Source: Tetradesmus obliquus (lineage: Eukaryota; Chlorophyta; Chlorophyceae; Sphaeropleales; Scenedesmaceae). From it: DNA of 64,000 nt. This document shows positions 59,364 through 64,000 of this stretch, one piece after another (positions within the stretch are counted from its first letter, which is position 1; each line of letters opens with the position of its first letter). The DNA is taken from assembly GCA_030272155.1 (NCBI GenBank), contig CP126198.1, positions 558,001 through 622,000 of the forward strand. Reading direction: 5' to 3'. A program made the translations under genes and the position numbers. The notes beneath the pieces were generated by a model. That model did not search any database. It worked only from the letters and a program-made list of their open reading frames with translations, and had not been told where the DNA came from.

Positions 59364-61086
59364 TTTGACAATATATCGAAGTGTTTAGATTGCCAGCGAG
59401 CTTTGGGCTATGTTCACGGCATGGTAGACTCTCGACAGGCGAACCACCGATTTGAAGTGTCGCTGCGATGTCTTTCAATCGGCAAACGTGCTCACTTCAA
59501 CCTAATCAAACTGCTACATTCATAGTATGTGTGTTGTTGCCAATGCGCGTGTACAGTGCTTGAAGTACAGGGGAAACACAAACAGCAAGCATGCTGCAGG
59601 CATCACACATGTGCTGTCCAGATCACCGCCCCCCTGTGCGCAGCCTGCTCGTGGACTTCTGCCAGTGGGTGTCTTCCAGAAACTGCCTAGTCAGCCGCGC
59701 AGTTCAGCACTCGTAGCACCTTTCACTGCGCCGATCCCATGCCATCATGCACCGTGCATGGCACTGGCAGTGCCGCACTGCAGTGGCAGCGGCTGCCTGG
59801 CACTGCCAGGGCCTGAGGTGTACAGGCACGCAGCACTGCCAGCACTGCAAGCACTACCCTACCAGTCACTTCCGGTGCCGCGGCCAAGGTGGCGGCCAAG
59901 GTTTGCAGAGAAATTAACATTGTGGTCACCACAATTCTGCAGTGCAGACCGTCTCACGTCACGGCGTGCAGTACATGTCCCACCAAATCAGGCACTAGAA
60001 CATACACCCTCAAAATGATGCAGACTCATCATCATGATGGTGATGATACACCCTCTAAATACTGCCTTCAGAAACTGCTTGGCAGCTCGCACTGCGGTCA
60101 AGCATGTGCGTTGCAGCCCATGACCGTCATCGTGACCCGCAACAATCACTGATGGCATTGTGCATGGTGCAGAGAACCCCTGAAGTGAGAGCCTGGTGTG
60201 TGGCTAATCATCTTAAGTCCCACCGCCATTCCTCGTATCACTCTGCCTCTTACGGACACCTCAAAATGCAATGCAGTGCAATGCTCAAGCAGCACCAGTT
60301 CCGATCATCCTTGCCAAGTGCCACCCACTGGGTGGCAATTTGAAAATGCGGTTGCATTGGAGCACGCTTATATCGCGGCTGCTGCGTACATGGTACAACA
60401 CCGACAGCAGCAGCACCTCAACACTGCCCGCCCAGATTCTACCGGCATGCGTGTGCCAAATGCTGGAACGTTCCATGTTGTGACTGCCTGGAGACGGCGC
60501 CAGTCCCTCTTTCCAAGGTGCACCTCGCGAGATCAGCCATCAACCAACAACTTTCAACCTGCAGTGGTGCCTGAGTGCACAACCAGAGTGCCAAGTGAAC
60601 AACTGCAGGAGCCCCCGAACGTACAGCCAGATTGCCAAGTGAAACAATGCATGTCAGGTTCGCTTGGTTGCTGTGTATGGCCAGCCAGTAGGGTTTCGCT
60701 CCCCCTGGTTAAAAAACACTGCATGAGCGCTGAACGTATAGCGAATTTGCCAGGAAATCGCCCAAATGAGCCCTTACACGTACGGCCAAAATGCAAGGTG
60801 AGAAACAGCGTCACTGTCAATGGGCTGGCAGCCCCATTGCATGGCCCCACTCTTTGATTCACATGTTTTTACAAAAGGCATTGCAGCCCAAGCAGTCTCC
60901 TCGATTTGTAAATCACGTGCAATGCCAAAATGCAAGGTGAAAAACTGCGTCAATTGAGGCACTTGCCATGCAAGGCTCACCACCCGCCATGGCCTCATTT
61001 GAACATAAACAGTCTAGCATGGAAAATGCAAGCATGTTGTGTTCATGCACTCACAGCACATACAGCTGGACGCCAGCACGAGCTCG
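59364..61086. other. Intergenic region with decayed repeats
   Basis: This lies between the GCSH start and the 3' end of the carrier gene, both minus strand. CCAAAATGCAAGGTGA followed by AAAC(A/T)GCGTCA occurs twice (about 60786 and 60936), and other loosely similar blocks surround them. A plus-strand frame at 60198-60857 is open but has no recognised motif and is probably chance. Confidence 0.4.

Positions 61087-64000
<2,914 letters not shown>

Noticed and set aside
60198-60857. Plus-strand 219-codon frame as a gene
   Set aside because: No family motif and no splice partners. It overlaps loosely repeated blocks, so coding status is unsupported.

Overview
This is nuclear DNA from a green alga, most likely a core chlorophyte of Chlorophyceae type. 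The evidence is many short introns with GT/AG borders, CAG/CTG microsatellites everywhere, signal peptides and plastid or mitochondrial targeting peptides, a UGA-encoded selenoprotein with a SECIS, a cilium-associated RABL2 GTPase, and plastid carrier and RNA-factor genes. Species cannot be named from sequence alone. Most long open frames are low-complexity shadows of CAG repeats. I rebuilt the genes by joining exons whose splice phases agree and whose products match known families.

Layout, left to right. 1-13169 (-): a family GH31 alpha-glucosidase with an N-terminal membrane anchor and a trefoil-like segment, 19 phase-consistent exons, 3' end beyond the left edge. 15380-17096 (-): a secreted, probably surface-anchored beta-sandwich protein. 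18539-21129 (-): RABL2. 21451-23419 (-): selenoprotein T with a Sec UGA and a 3'-UTR SECIS. 24790-30690 (-) and 31503-41577 (+): two divergently transcribed type I membrane proteins that share a split ectodomain. 44369-45720 (-): a small secreted protein with five internal repeats. 46464-47733 (-): an INSIG-like membrane protein. 48221-52268 (+): an OPR/FASTK-like probable organelle RNA factor. 53162-about 55184 (+): a longin / adaptor small-chain-like protein. 56892-59363 (-): mitochondrial glycine cleavage H protein. 61087 to beyond the right edge (-): a plastid-type dicarboxylate carrier (SLC13/DASS).

The most striking property is shared by nearly all of these genes. Pieces of exon ends, each still carrying its own splice acceptor or donor, are copied in tandem into the neighbouring intron, at roughly 85-260 bp spacing. 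The GH31 gene alone has more than 30 such copies; the 31503-41577 gene has nine extra copies of one exon start; RABL2, H protein, the dicarboxylate carrier, the longin gene, the OPR gene and the 24790-30690 gene each have one to several. Copies range from identical to badly decayed. In many introns a (CTG)n tract runs straight into the CAG of the acceptor, so the microsatellite itself forms the 3' splice site. Together this looks like a genome-wide habit of duplicating exon borders, which could supply alternative splice sites, mutually exclusive exons, or new introns and exons.

Functionally the genes are unrelated housekeeping and surface-protein genes, with no operon logic. All spliced models are inferred from sequence only; transcripts would be needed to say which exon copies are used.
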